64,000 nucleotides of DNA from Pardosa pseudoannulata (GCA_032207245.1 CM063503.1:58412869-58476868); one strand, 5' to 3'; shown: positions 37,342-51,984, counted from the stretch's first letter. A program made the numbers and translations. The notes: a model not told the origin generated them from the letters alone.

Positions 37342-38481
37342 CAGGGCTTCGAACCGTAATTTTTTTTGTTCCGGTTTTCGTTCCGGTTCAACTAAAAAAT
37401 TAATATCGGTTCAGTTCCGGTTTTTGCTCCGCCAAAAATAACTGTTTTCGTTTCAGTTCCAAATGAATAATTTCATTTTATGTATATTCTTATTTGTACT
37501 AAAAATATAATTCTATCATAAACAAAAAATGTAATTCTATCAAAATTTAGAAGATTTTATTCTTTTTTTAATTGGTACACTATGTGAATTGATACAAACA
37601 GCAGGTACGATAAGAGCGGCGAGCATTGGCATTGTTATCCATTATCAAAATCGCATTTGACAACTAGGTTCATGATTACCCACATTCGTCGTTTGACTCT
37701 CACATCGTGCACTTGGCCTTGCAATAATTATGTAAAAAATATATTATTTATTTAACATATGAAAATTGTCTCTAATTATTAATATATCTTCTAACGTGGT
37801 TTCACTGAGATTACTTCTGTTGTCTCGGAGAATAAATTTCAACACTAACTTGTGTAGCTGGAGCTGCCAAAACCACCATTGCAATCTTATACAAGTGCGG
37901 ATATGTAATTTTATTCTCTTCCCAGAAATCTAAAATATTATGCTTTATATCAAGCCTTCGTACATTGTCAAAATTATTTAAAATGAATTCAATGTCAATC
38001 TCGGTAGAAATAGAGGTTCTATGTGTTTTTATTACTGCCAATTCTTTACTTTTTAAAAAAGTCTCTAAATCGTCTTCATTTTCATCGCTTTTAGTAGAAG
38101 ATTTTGTTTCCTCGTTTACTATTGAAATGGACTTTTCAAAAAATTGTAATTTGTTCCAAATATTCTTTAAATGTTGCACAGCCTGTACCTTTTGTGACGT
38201 GGAAAGCAAAATTTGATAACGCGGGTCCAAATAAACTGCTCCTACTAAACTATCAATTTCTATTAACAATGCTTCCCTGTTAGATAACTGATTATATAAA
38301 ATATCTGCAAAGAAATTTTTTAAATTTCGTAACTTTATTAACAGTAACAAAATGACTGAAAGATATATCGAACCGAAATAAACCGATATTTTTTTCGGTT
38401 CAGTTCCGGTTTTCGTTCCGACCAAAATAACGGTTTTTTTCCGGTTTTCGGTTTTCGGTTCAGTTCCGGTTCGAAGCCCTG
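37342..38481 (-). mobile_element. hAT element, copy 2, nested in the Tigger element
   Basis: Terminal inverted repeats CAGGGCTTCGAACCG/CGGTTCGAAGCCCTG are flanked by the 8-bp TSD agcagaag (37334-37341 and 38482-38489). It is 388 bp longer than copy 1 because it keeps more transposase sequence. The outer ~500 bp on the left and ~130 bp on the right are nearly identical to copy 1, so both moved recently or share a recent source. Confidence 0.96.
37752..38340 (-). pseudogene. hAT transposase, C-terminal part, frameshifted
   Basis: The frame includes LDPRY, then coiled acidic sequence (KSSTKSDENEDDLETFLKS), then DFWEENKITYPHLYKIAMVV and LAAPATQVSVE. These are the central LDPRY block and the hATC dimerisation domain of hAT transposases (established family motifs). 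After SVE a 20-nt deletion, relative to the tail kept in copy 1, shifts the frame to a quick stop. The RNase-H-like catalytic N-terminal part and the BED zinc finger are missing. About 175 residues remain. The upstream extension of the open frame to 38425 is read-through of the terminal repeat region. Confidence 0.88.
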
Positions 38482-38564
38482 AGCAGAAGACAACACATTC
38501 TTATTGGAACTGAGAATAAGCGTATTCACATTTTATGCCTTGCTCTCTTACATGCAGCTTGTCG

Positions 38565-38803
38565 ATATGGAAGCCAGAAAGCAAAATGATTTAGTATTAA
38601 AACAAAAGATCAAAATTTTAAATCATTATGACAGGTTACCAAAAATGAGTCAACGCAATGCTGCAGCGCAGTTGAATAATTATCAGCCTCTGAATTCATT
38701 GGAAGTGTCAAAACGGGAAGTACAACACCGTTCCAATGGTTTTAAAAAACGTTATCATTACGAACAATTTATCAATAAGCTTCATAGAAAAAATTGTAGA
38801 TAG
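38565..38803 (+). pseudogene. pogo/Tigger transposase N-terminal fragment (CENP-B-type HTH)
   Basis: The frame at 38504-38803 contains LKQKIKILNHYDRLPKMSQR followed by NAAAQLNNYQPL, matching the CENP-B/pogo N-terminal DNA-binding helix-turn-helix (LK.KI.I...YD..PK.SQ...A..L...). The residues that would continue through the second DNA-binding domain and the DDE catalytic core are absent; the frame stops at 38803. It is a remnant. Its position inside CAGTGG-type inverted repeats with TA flanks agrees with pogo/Tigger origin. Confidence 0.8.
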
Positions 38804-39011
38804 TCTACAATTGATTTTTTTAGTTTTGTATAAAGTTCTTATGTTTTAAAGGATAATATAAGTACATAAATATATGAGTTTTTTCATTTTATTTTGAAAT
38901 TTAGTACGTGTGAATTAAAGGGGGAGGTAAATTTATCTAATTTTGCATATCGTTTATTGTTATCAAAATCAGGGTGTCCCAAATTGAACACATTAAGCGG
39001 AGTCCACTGTA

Positions 39012-40045
39012 TTTACAAAGGTATCAATAAAGAATACTTCTGAACATTTTATATAAACTTAAAAATATTTTAATGATAATACATATTACTGAAAACTGAC
39101 ATTTTTAAAAAAAAATTGAGTCAGCCCAGGATTTTTTACAGCTTTTCTCTCTAAATACCTTATTCTCAAATTAAAGGTTTGTGCAAGAAATTCAGAGGGG
39201 GGAGAAACATTGGATTCTCAAATGTCGTTCTCTGTGGTGAAGCCTTAGGAATGATATAAGTGGCGTAGCATCAGAGAAAAATGCGTTTGCATTTGTATAG
39301 TATGTGGGTTTTCACAAGTACCTTACTTCCGTAGATATCGCACTTTTTTTTCTTTTTTTTATCGGTTTGTGTTTCTGTTCATTATCTTAGATCTCAAACC
39401 AAAATATCTTTTTTTTTACTTATAAGGAAATCTCTATAAGTCAAATCGGTTGGTAACGTGGTTGATTATTGAAATGATGCTATTAATATAGTGTTAGAAG
39501 AACCTTTTATGTATTTTTTACTTTACCTTAAAAGTAGTAGACGTTAACATTTCAAAAAATTCATTTTTGTTGAACTAGCATGTAGCTGTAGGTGAAAGTT
39601 TAAAAATAATTTAAGTCGTCTAGAGAATTCATCCAGGATATAAAAAATTAAATCGACATCGTTACTTAACAAAAAGCTACAGTAGTAAAATCGGTATTTT
39701 AATGGTGATTATAAAGCTGAAGTTACGCGAACTAAGAAAGTTCCTTCAAGTATTTTAAGCATATAATTATCGATACACACATGACCATGTCTTTATTTTA
39801 AAGAAAGTTATGCTTATGAGGTTTGAAACCTAATCATATAATTTTATTTTTTAAAACAAACTGCCCTCAATACATATAAAACGCATGACGAAGTTGATAT
39901 TTTGTTTAAATCAAGATAGTTATATTTAATACTCAATTTATACTCGATGTTTAATACGTTTAAAAAACAACCTCTGGAACTACTAGAAATAAATTGTACT
40001 AGCTCCGCTGTAACAAGAGCTCGAATTGTATGCAAACATACATAT
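39012..40045. other. AT-rich intergenic sequence, nothing identified
   Basis: No element termini or coding frame were recognised. Frames near 39844-40278 run into the microsatellite and are artefacts. Confidence 0.4.
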
Positions 40046-40049
40046 ATGC

Positions 40050-40057
40050 ACACACAA

Positions 40058-40145
<88 letters not shown>
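40050..40145. repeat. (CA)n(TA)n(TG)n microsatellite, self-complementary
   Basis: A CA run is followed by a TA run and then a TG run of similar length, so the two ends are reverse complements and the block could form a long hairpin. Confidence 0.97.
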
Positions 40146-40146
<1 letters not shown>

Positions 40147-40374
40147 AGGTTTAAAAAAGGGGTAGTTGGAAATTATATAAGTTAAAAATGATTTTAAAAA
40201 GAGAACTCTTTTATAATAATAAAATAAATGAAAAAGACCCACGCTAGCCTTTAGGATAATCCGGTCAGGTGGATGCATTTCTCAGCTATTTGATGAGCTT
40301 GCAAACAGATAAGTTGGATTTGGCGCGTGGACATGGAGCGATCAACACCTTCACGCATAGCTCCCGGTCAATTA

Positions 40375-40482
40375 AGGAAAATGGCGCATGTTGCTTTCCC
40401 TAAGAACGATGAGTTAATAAAACTTATTATTATCAAGACTTATTATTGTTTTCCATTTGCCTTAACTTTGGATCACGACTTT

Positions 40483-40537
<55 letters not shown>

Positions 40538-40540
40538 TAC
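40375..40540 (+). repeat. ~105-bp repeat leading into (TA)n, copy 1
   Basis: gaaaatggcgcatgttgctt, aagaacgatgagttaataaa and ttattattatcaaga are shared with 41145-41240. Both copies run straight into a (TA)n tract. Confidence 0.85.
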
Positions 40541-40747
40541 ACGACCCAGCAGCCGTTGTCCTGTTTTAATTCTGTAAATTCAAAAATTGTAAAATGTTTT
40601 TAAATAAATTATAAGTTGGACTGTTTTATGTAAAAGTAAAGAAAAAAATTATTTTAAAAATACTTGACTCTACCACCATCATCAAAATGCAGTTATCAAA
40701 ATTCGACTTATCAATTGCGTGTGATCGTATCTGTATAGTGTAAAAAA

Positions 40748-40832
40748 TAAAATTCTCACATCACCCGTACAGGGATTCGATCTCGGGACTTCTCGCATTG
40801 ATATCCGTTGCGCTGACCACTGCGCCACATAT
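40748..40832 (-). mobile_element. tRNA-like head of a decayed SINE
   Basis: The minus strand shows a box A-like tggcgcagtggtcagcgc and a box B-like gagatcgaatccc 30-odd bases downstream. Acceptor and T-stem pairing are poor, so it is not a functional tRNA gene. The SINE body and its 3' boundary below 40748 are not clear. Confidence 0.5.
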
Positions 40833-40959
40833 AAGTCAACAGAGAAAGGTTTCAAGTGCCATTATGCTAATAATCTCAATAAGTCCTCAATTCTGGATTT
40901 TTAAATATAAAAACATCATTGGTTCAAATTTTGAATCTAAGCCATTCTCGAATCAACTT

Positions 40960-41062
40960 AAATACATACACAAAATTTCATCAAAATCAGTCCAGCCGCT
41001 TAGGTGGAATTATATTACAAACGCATGGATAAAAGAATTTTATATATAAAGATATAAATAAT
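40960..41062 (+). mobile_element. Possible 3' end of a non-LTR retroelement or SINE
   Basis: The string tttcatcaaaatcagtccag, then ccgcttaggtgg, then a caaacgcatgg and tatataaagatataaata tail resembles the 3' termini shared by many arthropod CR1/RTE-like LINEs and their SINEs. No coding part is attached and no TSD was found. Confidence 0.35.
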
Positions 41063-41144
41063 TATTGCTAATGAAGTTCTTCAACATTCTCCTAATTCAC
41101 ATTCTATTTTTTCTTAATCTTAAATTTATGCCATGAACAATGAA

Positions 41145-41233
41145 AATGGCGCAAGTTACTTTCCTTAAGAACGATAAGTTAATAAAACTTATTATTATCA
41201 AGAAGATTGTTTTCCATTCGCCTTAATTCTGGA

Positions 41234-41312
<79 letters not shown>
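41145..41312 (+). repeat. ~105-bp repeat leading into (TA)n, copy 2
   Basis: Matches 40375-40540. The (TA)n run here (41237-41311) leads directly into the left end of the 3.08-kb duplication. Confidence 0.85.
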
Positions 41313-41314
<2 letters not shown>

Positions 41315-41853
41315 TACTATGCACATCGACGAAACAAGACTTCCTTCACCCTCAATTCCCTTTTTTATACTCTAAATAATAAAAAAAAGTTTTTAATGAA
41401 TTTCATCATTATGAACATAAGCATGTTAAAAATTTTGTTATACAATTTCATTACAGAATCTTCCTTTTCAGGTGAACTAAATAGTACATACCCATTAATA
41501 CATAAGCATATACATATTTTATACACATATATAGATATGTGCGTGTGTGTACCACTGTAATTTATGTATTTCATAATTCCATATTATTCAGCATTATTTA
41601 CTATGAGGACTTTCTTTACACTAAAAGACTTATACTATCTTCTTTTAACAAAAATTGTTATCTAAAGAATACCAGTATTTTCATATTTGTGACTTTATAA
41701 AATTTTGTAGAAAGGGATATGGAAGATTTTCTGAACCTACAAAAGATGAATTTTAAAAGCTCCGGCTTCAGTACTTTACAATTCTTTTTGGCGTTTACTA
41801 ATATCTATACAGACATCGTCTGAAATAAACAATATGTATGTATATATATGTAC

Positions 41854-41909
<56 letters not shown>

Positions 41910-43304
41910 TGTATGTGTGTGTACGTGTCTTCAGTATTTAAGACAGTAAAAACACATTGTTTTCTGTTAAATACCTTCATTTCAGGAGACAGTTATCATG
42001 CAATTTATTACAAACTAATGCGTCAGAAATTCTTCATAAAAAGAATTTAGAAAACTAAGAATTTATAGAACTTCATCCAGAGCTAATTAATTCCTTTAGT
42101 GGAATAATTAAGATGTATTGTTAATGATCTGAATGCACAAACACATCTCTAAAAAAACATGCGGGTTCTCGTGCTATGTTCTCCCTAAACTTGTTTGCAT
42201 ATTCCACCCAATTAACATGGCTGCTTTAATTATCCAGTCGAAAGAAACCAATTAATGCTGTCTAAATAGTCCATGTTCATTTGTTTACTTCTGACTACTG
42301 CTATTAAAGGTTCACTCACCGCACTGTTGTTCTAACAATAGATTCTTATTCAAAGAAAGAGTTTAATAATTTTGATAAAACTTTTCTCCTCTTTCGTTTA
42401 TTAATATAGCTGATTAATCAAGTTTCATTTATTTATTCTAAATGAATTTTGAGAAACTTACTGGGTAAACATTCCAACATCCCTACCTTGTATCGTAATA
42501 GCGTATAAAGTATCCTAATAACTGAAATTTTACTTTTTTTTCTTTCAATGGATTTTTTATTCTACCAGTTATTATGACTTATGATTTCATGTAATAACAG
42601 ATGAATCCATTGTTGATATTTGTAAAAGGATCGGAAAATTTTGCAAGCAGAATGTTTAAGATTATTTTTTTACTTATTTATTTTAACTCCTTGAAAATCT
42701 TACTAAGGATACTTTGGATCTTAGGATACTAATATGATAATAATTATAATTACAATAGCGTAAAATGTTGATCCAATAGAAAGAATTACTAAATAAAGTA
42801 AATGATTAAAAATTAATGAAAGTTTAATTCATATAAATTTCAAAATTCTAGTTGAAAAGGCTGCAAAAATAACCGGAGACAAATCCAATTTTTTTCTTTT
42901 AATTAGGTGAAGGACGACTTAAACTGAATTGAGCTCCACCTTCGTATTTTACTATTTCAGTATTTATATAAAATTTAATATTATATATACATAAGTCAAT
43001 GCACACTCTTGAGTAACGTACTTCAGCAAATGTCCAAAGCAATTTGGAGCAAAAATATTAAAATCGAAAAAGAAGAATTTTTTTTTTAAAAATGGGATTT
43101 TTATTTAAAAATTAAATTAAAATTAAATATATAGTTAATAAAATTGTATATTTGAAAAAGTACTTTTACTTCAGTGTTAAAATACAATCCAGTAAACTCC
43201 GAAATTTCGAGTGGTGGAGCATGTTCAAAAAATAAGAGTCCTCATTTTTCTAAAATTAGAAAAGGCAATATAATTTTGAAAAATTAAAAAATTGAAATGT
43301 GTAT

Positions 43305-43525
43305 ATCAACAAATCTAATTTTTGTATTCATTTGCGTGGACTAAACATTTTTCAACGCAGTCACCTACCATCTCAGTGCAATTCTAAAGTCGAGGGATTA
43401 CTGATTTTTATACTTTCGTTAAAAAAGTTTTTGAATTTTCAACCCATCGTTTCACGACATTTCTGGATATTATCATTGGTTGAAAGCCTTTTTCTGCTCG
43501 TAAATGACTTCATTGAGTAAAAAAT
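43305..43525 (-). pseudogene. mariner transposase C-terminal fragment, copy A
   Basis: On the minus strand one frame reads SHLRAEKGFQ, then NVVKRWVENSKTFL, a stop, KSVIPRL, a stop, NCTEMVGDCVEKCLVHANEY. This is the end of mariner transposases, where the C-terminus reads ..GI.SLV.R...CIE..GDYVEK. GDYVEK has become GDCVEK. Two in-frame stops and the missing DDD catalytic region make it a pseudogene. The plus-strand 73-codon frame over the same bases is antisense and not a gene. Confidence 0.75.
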
Positions 43526-43639
43526 TCAAAATTAGGAAGTGAAAGATCAGCAGTATGTGCAGTTTGCTTTACAAACACACTCCCATAATTAATATTTCCT
43601 TTCTTAAATTTTGTATCTCACTTATAAAAATAGAAAAGG

Positions 43640-43785
43640 CAATATATTTTTGAAAAATTTAAAAATTCAAATGCTTATATCAATAAATCTAAATTTCGTG
43701 TTCATTATAATTATACTAAAAATTTTCAATGTATCCACATCCCATCTTAATGCAATTTAGAAGTTTTATTACGGTATTAAATCAC
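43640..43785 (-). pseudogene. Second, more decayed mariner 3' end, copy A
   Basis: Sequence homologous to 43250-43395 repeats here: aaaaggcaatata, ttatatcaa-aaatctaa and aatttagaag blocks in order. The minus-strand frame reads NCIKMGCGYIENF, stop, YNYNEHE, a degraded version of the GDYVEK tail seen in the neighbouring fragment. Confidence 0.65.
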
Positions 43786-44202
43786 CATTGATTAATCCCC
43801 CCTCCTTGATTCAGTGTAGAAAATCCCTTTACAATCCCTTACAAAAGCCATGGGTTTTCGGCTTAAAACAACGGTTTTCAATTTTTCCGCTTACAATGTA
43901 AAGGGATGTTACCATTGCATTGATTGTTTTTGTGTCAAAAGTGTAATGGTCAAACTTCGTTACGTCACCAATCTCAATCTAACCAAATAAATCTTCATAT
44001 TCCTGATCGTAGGACTAGTAGAAAAATATAGTGGTGATTCCATTTTGATGACTCAGAACTGATTAATGTGCTGTTTTGGAACGCACTTTGCACAGACTCC
44101 AAAAACCAAGAAATTAGGTAATGACTTCATGAAGAAGAGAACTAGAGATTTCTGAAAATATTGTGTTCATATTGTCCAAAGTCAATCGAAAGTCGCCACA
44201 AA

Positions 44203-44214
44203 TATATGTATATA

Positions 44215-44279
<65 letters not shown>

Positions 44280-44311
44280 TATATATGTATATATATATGT
44301 GTATATATATG

Positions 44312-44395
<84 letters not shown>
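44203..44395. repeat. (TA)n microsatellite between duplicated copies
   Basis: TA dinucleotides with scattered TG interruptions fill the gap between copies A and B. All YIYI-type frames here are artefacts. Confidence 0.97.
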
Positions 44396-47309
<2,914 letters not shown>

Positions 47310-48243
47310 CGTTCCTTTGATCTTATTCACCCTCTTCTTAGTTCACTCTTTTGATCATCATACTTTTTCCATACTTAATAATGCTTTTACTTTCCTGTTA
47401 TTACTAATAAGAAACATGGGAGAAATATAACTAGTTTTAACGTTTGGTTATTTACAATTTCTGTCCTAATTTAGAGATCCTACTGGATGAACTGCATAAG
47501 TTCCCCATGTTTCTTCCCCAAGGGCAAATAACTGTAAGCTCCCGAAGCCTAAAATCACAATAGAAGAGCAACTCTCCCCTCCCTCTTCAATTGGTGTAGT
47601 GTGGAGAGGTACATAGTGTACGAGCTGCTGGAGTATGTTTCAGTTGAATTACAAATTCCATACTCGAATAGTTTTCATAGCTCGAAATCGAATTGTGTGA
47701 TTGTGTTTTTAACTGCATTTAGGTATATATTAATTAAATGCATTACAATCTAAGCATAAGTTCATTTAAAATAGTTTTATTTTTCAATTAAAAGAAAAAT
47801 AGTTAATTTTATAAACAAATGCAATATAGGTCATATTAATATTAATTATTCCTTTAAAGCATCAAATATTTTTTTTTAAAATGACTTCTAGTTGTAGAGA
47901 AATGTGGAGATGAATATTGCTTAGTAAACAAAAGTAGCTAACAGAGATGGCACTCACGATTTTGGAACTTACGAAGTCTAAGCAGTCAAGGTCGCACAGA
48001 CCAGTGAGTCCAGTATCTGAGTGGACAGAAGTTACTTCTCCACGCCAACTCTCTGCATCGAACATTCCTCTTACTGTCTCCAATAATCATCTCTTGGATT
48101 TCCCACCTTCTCCTGTATATCTATTTTTTGATGAGTGTAAAATCATGGAGTGGTGTATTTTCCTTTACCATCGAATTTTTTACCCTTTTGCATCCTTTTA
48201 GCTTGCTCTCTATTCATCCACGTAATTCTGTGAAGCTCCAAAA
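47310..48243. other. Intergenic sequence with one unassigned open frame
   Basis: A frame at 47947-48201 (84 codons, SRSHRPVSPVSEWTEVTSPR near its start) has fairly even composition and higher G+C than its surroundings. I recognise no domain, and the upstream ctaacag lacks a pyrimidine tract, so exon status is weak. It may belong to an unrecognised element. The remainder is AT-rich. Confidence 0.3.
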
Positions 48244-48245
48244 TA

Positions 48246-49109
48246 CAGTGTTCCCTCGTCACTTCGCGCTTCATGTTTTGCGGCTTCAGTGCTTCGCGGG
48301 TTTTTTAAAAATATTCTTCAAAAAATAAAAATGAAACAATGCAACCATATCGGCAGCCATATTGCAGAAAGGAGCATTGTTGATGCTCGAGGGAGAAGTA
48401 TCCCTGCATGTCAAACAAAGAGATGGGTTGACTCAGAGTGCATATCACGGGCTCTCATAAAGGCTCGTGATTGGTTTCCGGTGTGACATCGACCAATGAG
48501 AGTAAGAGTGCATTTATCTGTGGGAGTTGATTGTCTGCTCACCATCGCAACTTCACCTAGCATCTTCTCTTGTTGTATCTTGCCAGTCTTGTCCATGATG
48601 TTGACAAGACATTGACGACAATATGGTTCGAGATGTCGAGTTCAGCAATCACGTTGACGGGCTTATGTCCTTGCACAGGGGGATTTTGAATTAAAAGAAA
48701 AACAAAGACAACAACTACCCATCACCATGTTTTTCTCCAGGGTGAAGCCCCCAGTTCTATAAGAATAGTCTCCGAGTGAGCCTAAAGCCTCTACGTGTCA
48801 AGTGAGAGCCTCTCCTCCGCCACTAACACAAGACTCTTTGCATCTCTTAGAAAGCAATGATGATTAATGTTTATTACTGTATAAGGTTTTGTAATAAACG
48901 TTATTAATTAACACTGACACGTTTAAGTAAATGCGTATACTGTTGTAATTTTTGTCTTAAATTTAAAGCTCCCCAATACTGTTTACATATTTAAAGCAAT
49001 CGTGTACCCGCATACACGAAAATTTCTAGGGGCAAATCTTACTTCGCGGTTTTTCAGCTTTCGTGGAAGGTTCTGGTCCCCATTAACCTCGAAAAACGAG
49101 GGATCACTG
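48246..49109. mobile_element. Tigger-like DNA transposon, non-autonomous
   Basis: Left end CAGTGTTCCCTCGTCACTTC and right end (reverse complement) CAGTGATCCCTCGTTTTTCG form terminal inverted repeats. TA flanks both sides (48244-48245 and 49110-49111). Subterminal cttcgcgg motifs are typical of Tigger/pogo ends. The 864-bp body has several short frames but none resembles a transposase. The termini differ from the 36981 element, so it is a separate family. Confidence 0.88.
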
Positions 49110-49111
49110 TA

Positions 49112-50810
49112 TTCCCATTGTTACAATTATGAGGTCTATGGAAGCGGCACTTTGTCAAGTTCCTGTCTTCATTTTTCCAGCATTGTAAATCGAAGCATTA
49201 ACTGTATTGAAGGGAATACATTCCGTTGCCTGCAAATGTGTCACAAATTGTTATAGTTTTAATATTTCTTAGCTTCTTAACACGAAGGAAAAATGTCTAA
49301 TTGTTAGCGTTTTTCTACTAATACCAGCCTATTACAGTCTAATCTTTGATACAGTACTGTGCCAAAGGCTGCAAAGTCATTTCCCTTCAGTTGATGTTCT
49401 GTGGAGAGACTCGCTGGGTACGAGCCTTGGTACTTTCTATGTAAACAAAAGAGCATATCCTGGTAACCTCCTTCCCCAAACTGTTCGAAACAAAAGTTTA
49501 ATTTATAAAAAAAATAGCATGCTACATGTTGTAATACTTATTTTTCTATTTAAATTAAATAATACTATTTTTTAAATACAAAGTATTGCATTACTAGTCA
49601 AAATTAACTTGAACTTCTAAAATCAACTTGTATCAATAAAATCGACACATTGTAGCATTTAAAAATTGAATGCACTTAAAACTTTAAAACGTTTATTTCA
49701 TAATAATGACATTGGTATTTCATCTACTCCATTATAATAACAAATTGTGAAACAGCTTATAAACATTTAAATAGGCAATGAGGTCAGTCGACTCCTAACG
49801 GCTTCGAAACGCAGTTTATTTGTTAAGAGTGATAAAATGCGCGCTTAACTCTAGAGGTAACCCAAGTACTTTTCCTCCCCAATCATCACTCTCGGCTTTG
49901 GTTACAGTCAGAATTATGTGCTTGAGGGAACTGCATTCATGTCGGTCATTTATTAGATGAGGATTTCTCATACCTTGCCTGAAATCTAGTTATGGGCAAA
50001 GATAATTTGCATTGAAACAAATTCGACCAGAATAAATACGCCTTAATCTTTCATTAAATACGAGAGTTTAGGAATAGGCTATCTTGATTATGTGCAATTG
50101 TTTTTACATGGGTAGATAATTACAACAGATTTTAAACATTTACGACAGATTTTAACACCCTTGAACTTTTTAATATATCTATTTTTTTAGAAAAAATGTG
50201 TATGAAAGAATGGTTATATTTGAACAATTAAAAATCTCCTAAAAATAAATTGCTGCAGTTAAATGAGCTATATCAGAAAATGTTTCAGCTAATTCATAGA
50301 AAGAGTAAAAATTTTAATGTCATTATTCTCAAAACTTTATTTTTAAAAAACGTCTAAAATTTTAGCTTTCAGAGTGGCATCTAATTTTCATTATATTTCA
50401 CTAATTTCACTAATTATTTTACTGCATAATCAATAATATTTTTCAAATGTCGAGATACTTTTATAGTCATTTTTAAAAATCTTTAGGCATTCCTTTTATA
50501 ATTTGCGAGGTACTTATGAAAATTGCACTAGGATCACTTGTTTAAGTGTGTTGAGGACCTTTAACAATTATTTTATTTTATATCAATGAAATTTTTCTTT
50601 AAATACATAGATGTAAAACATATAGTATTAACATACGGTGTATACTATTAAAATTATTCATAAACTGTAAATAAGTTTTAAATACTGAAGAATTATTAAA
50701 TAATGAAATTATTAATAAGTTATGAAACATTAAAATATGTCAGACATAGCAGCCGTTGTGAATGATAAGGTTTTCCATACCTGGTAGGAAATCGACTTCA
50801 ATCTTGATAT
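49112..50810. other. AT-rich intergenic sequence
   Basis: Nothing firm. A patch at 49785-49870 (ggcttcgaaacgcag, tgataaaatgcgcgc) weakly resembles the centre of the 538-bp monomer and could be a very old relative. Confidence 0.4.
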
Positions 50811-50824
50811 TCTCCGTGCGACAG

Positions 50825-50997
50825 GTTTGGTTTGGAGTGCTACGGACTACTTTTTGCAGCACAAGAGCTGATTAGACCGGGACCTACAGTTTAAAGCCGA
50901 TCCAGAACGGCTACAAACACCCATGCCACAGTGGGACTCGAACCCACGAACTCCGGTACCGAAGGCCAGCACCCTAACCAATCGGCCATCGTTCAGC
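50825..50997 (-). mobile_element. tRNA-derived SINE (family 1) with TSD
   Basis: On the minus strand the head carries tggccgattgg (box A) and GGTTCGAGTCC (box B); the body holds agccgttctgg and ggtcccggtctaatc and ends in a ccaaaccaaacc tail. A 14-bp TSD, tctccgtgcgacag against tctccgtgcaacag, flanks it at 50811-50824 and 50998-51011. Confidence 0.92.
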
Positions 50998-51011
50998 TCT
51001 CCGTGCAACAG

Positions 51012-51984
51012 ATAGCACATATTTGGAAGTTCAGTGACAAGGACGGAAAAATTTTTTGAATCTATTTATTCATTTGTATTGTTAGTTTAAACCAATTTTC
51101 AATTGCGTAAGAATTATCAAGCATAAAATTGTGTCAGACCTTTTACAGATACCCTGCAAATCATTGTTTCTTTTATAATGTTTCGAAATAGGTAATGGAA
51201 TAAAAGTTTCATCTGACGTCGACATTACGGAGTGATCTACACATAAATTAAGAACTACAAGAACTTGGTAAATAAACTAAACGAAAAGAGAGTTTTTAAT
51301 ATTGATGTTTAATATGTTTGATGATTTACTTTTCAAAGTCATTTCAGTGTCATAATGCTGAACAACGTTTTCGCCACAGTGGCTAGAAGACAAAAGTGAG
51401 TCTGACAAAATGTCATTCAGGAAAAAAAATCTATTGATTTTGTAATTAATACAAAATATTAAATTCATTAATCTTAGTCTCCGCCATATTCGTATGAATT
51501 TCTATAATTACTTTTTCTGTTGACGCTATGAAAAACGTTCCAACAACAATGAACTAGCGTTTATTACTCAATCACGTGATTAACATATCTCGTATGACAG
51601 ATCAATGTTGACTCTAGAACACTCATCCTAAAAAAATCTATATATTAAATAAGTTTTCCTATAAAATCCCTAGAAGTAATTAAGTTTCAGTTTACTTTAC
51701 TGTGGCGATCAATACGTTATTAAAGTACCTAAAATAAAAATCGTAGTGTATTTTGTACCATTAATGCGTACTAAAAATTTTCATTTTTGCACTGTTTTAT
51801 ATTCAGTGAGCCGTATAATTATGTTTTAATGCTTTTTCATAAATAAGCTTATAAACAAATAACAAAAGTTATTAACATTGTTCTAGCATGTTAGCGGACA
51901 AATAAAAACATAGTATTGGATGTGAAACACACATAGAATTATAACTTTCCGATTTGTTTCTTGTTCTGTAATATAAAATAAAAA
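51012..51984. other. AT-rich intergenic sequence, nothing identified
   Basis: No element or gene was recognised. The 63-codon frame at 51277-51468 has no domain. Confidence 0.4.

Larger units (their letters stand above)
36981..39009 (+). mobile_element. pogo/Tigger-like DNA transposon, interrupted by hAT
   Basis: Terminal inverted repeats start CAGTGGACTTCGCTTAATGT on the left and CAGTGGACTCCGCTTAATGT on the right (reverse complement). Both ends are flanked by TA (36979-36980 and 39010-39011), the Tc1/mariner-superfamily target. Subterminal repeats of gttatcaat/tatgtgatcg type occur at both ends. Without the 1,148 bp of hAT and its TSD the element is about 880 bp, too short for a full transposase. 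The remaining coding piece has a CENP-B-type helix-turn-helix. Confidence 0.92.
41312..44203. repeat. ~2.9-kb direct duplication, copy A
   Basis: It begins ggtactatgcacatcg after a (TA)n tract and ends aagtcgccacaaat before the next (TA)n. It matches 44396-47309 throughout, very closely beyond about 42000, with a few indels (for example an extra 19 bp near 42710 and an altered A/T run near 43078). It includes a (TA)n(GA)n(GT)n tract at 41836-41910 and two mariner remnants. No host gene is seen. Confidence 0.97.

Noticed and set aside
40748..40832. Candidate minus-strand tRNA gene
   Set aside because: Box-like motifs are present but acceptor and T stems do not pair.
43299..43520. 73-codon plus-strand frame present identically at 46405-46626
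   Set aside because: It is the antisense of a decayed mariner transposase end. Identity between the two is due to the recent 3-kb duplication.
47947..48201. Possible host exon (84 codons, Ser/Pro-rich)
   Set aside because: No convincing splice acceptor or donor and no domain; kept only as an unassigned frame within the intergenic entry.
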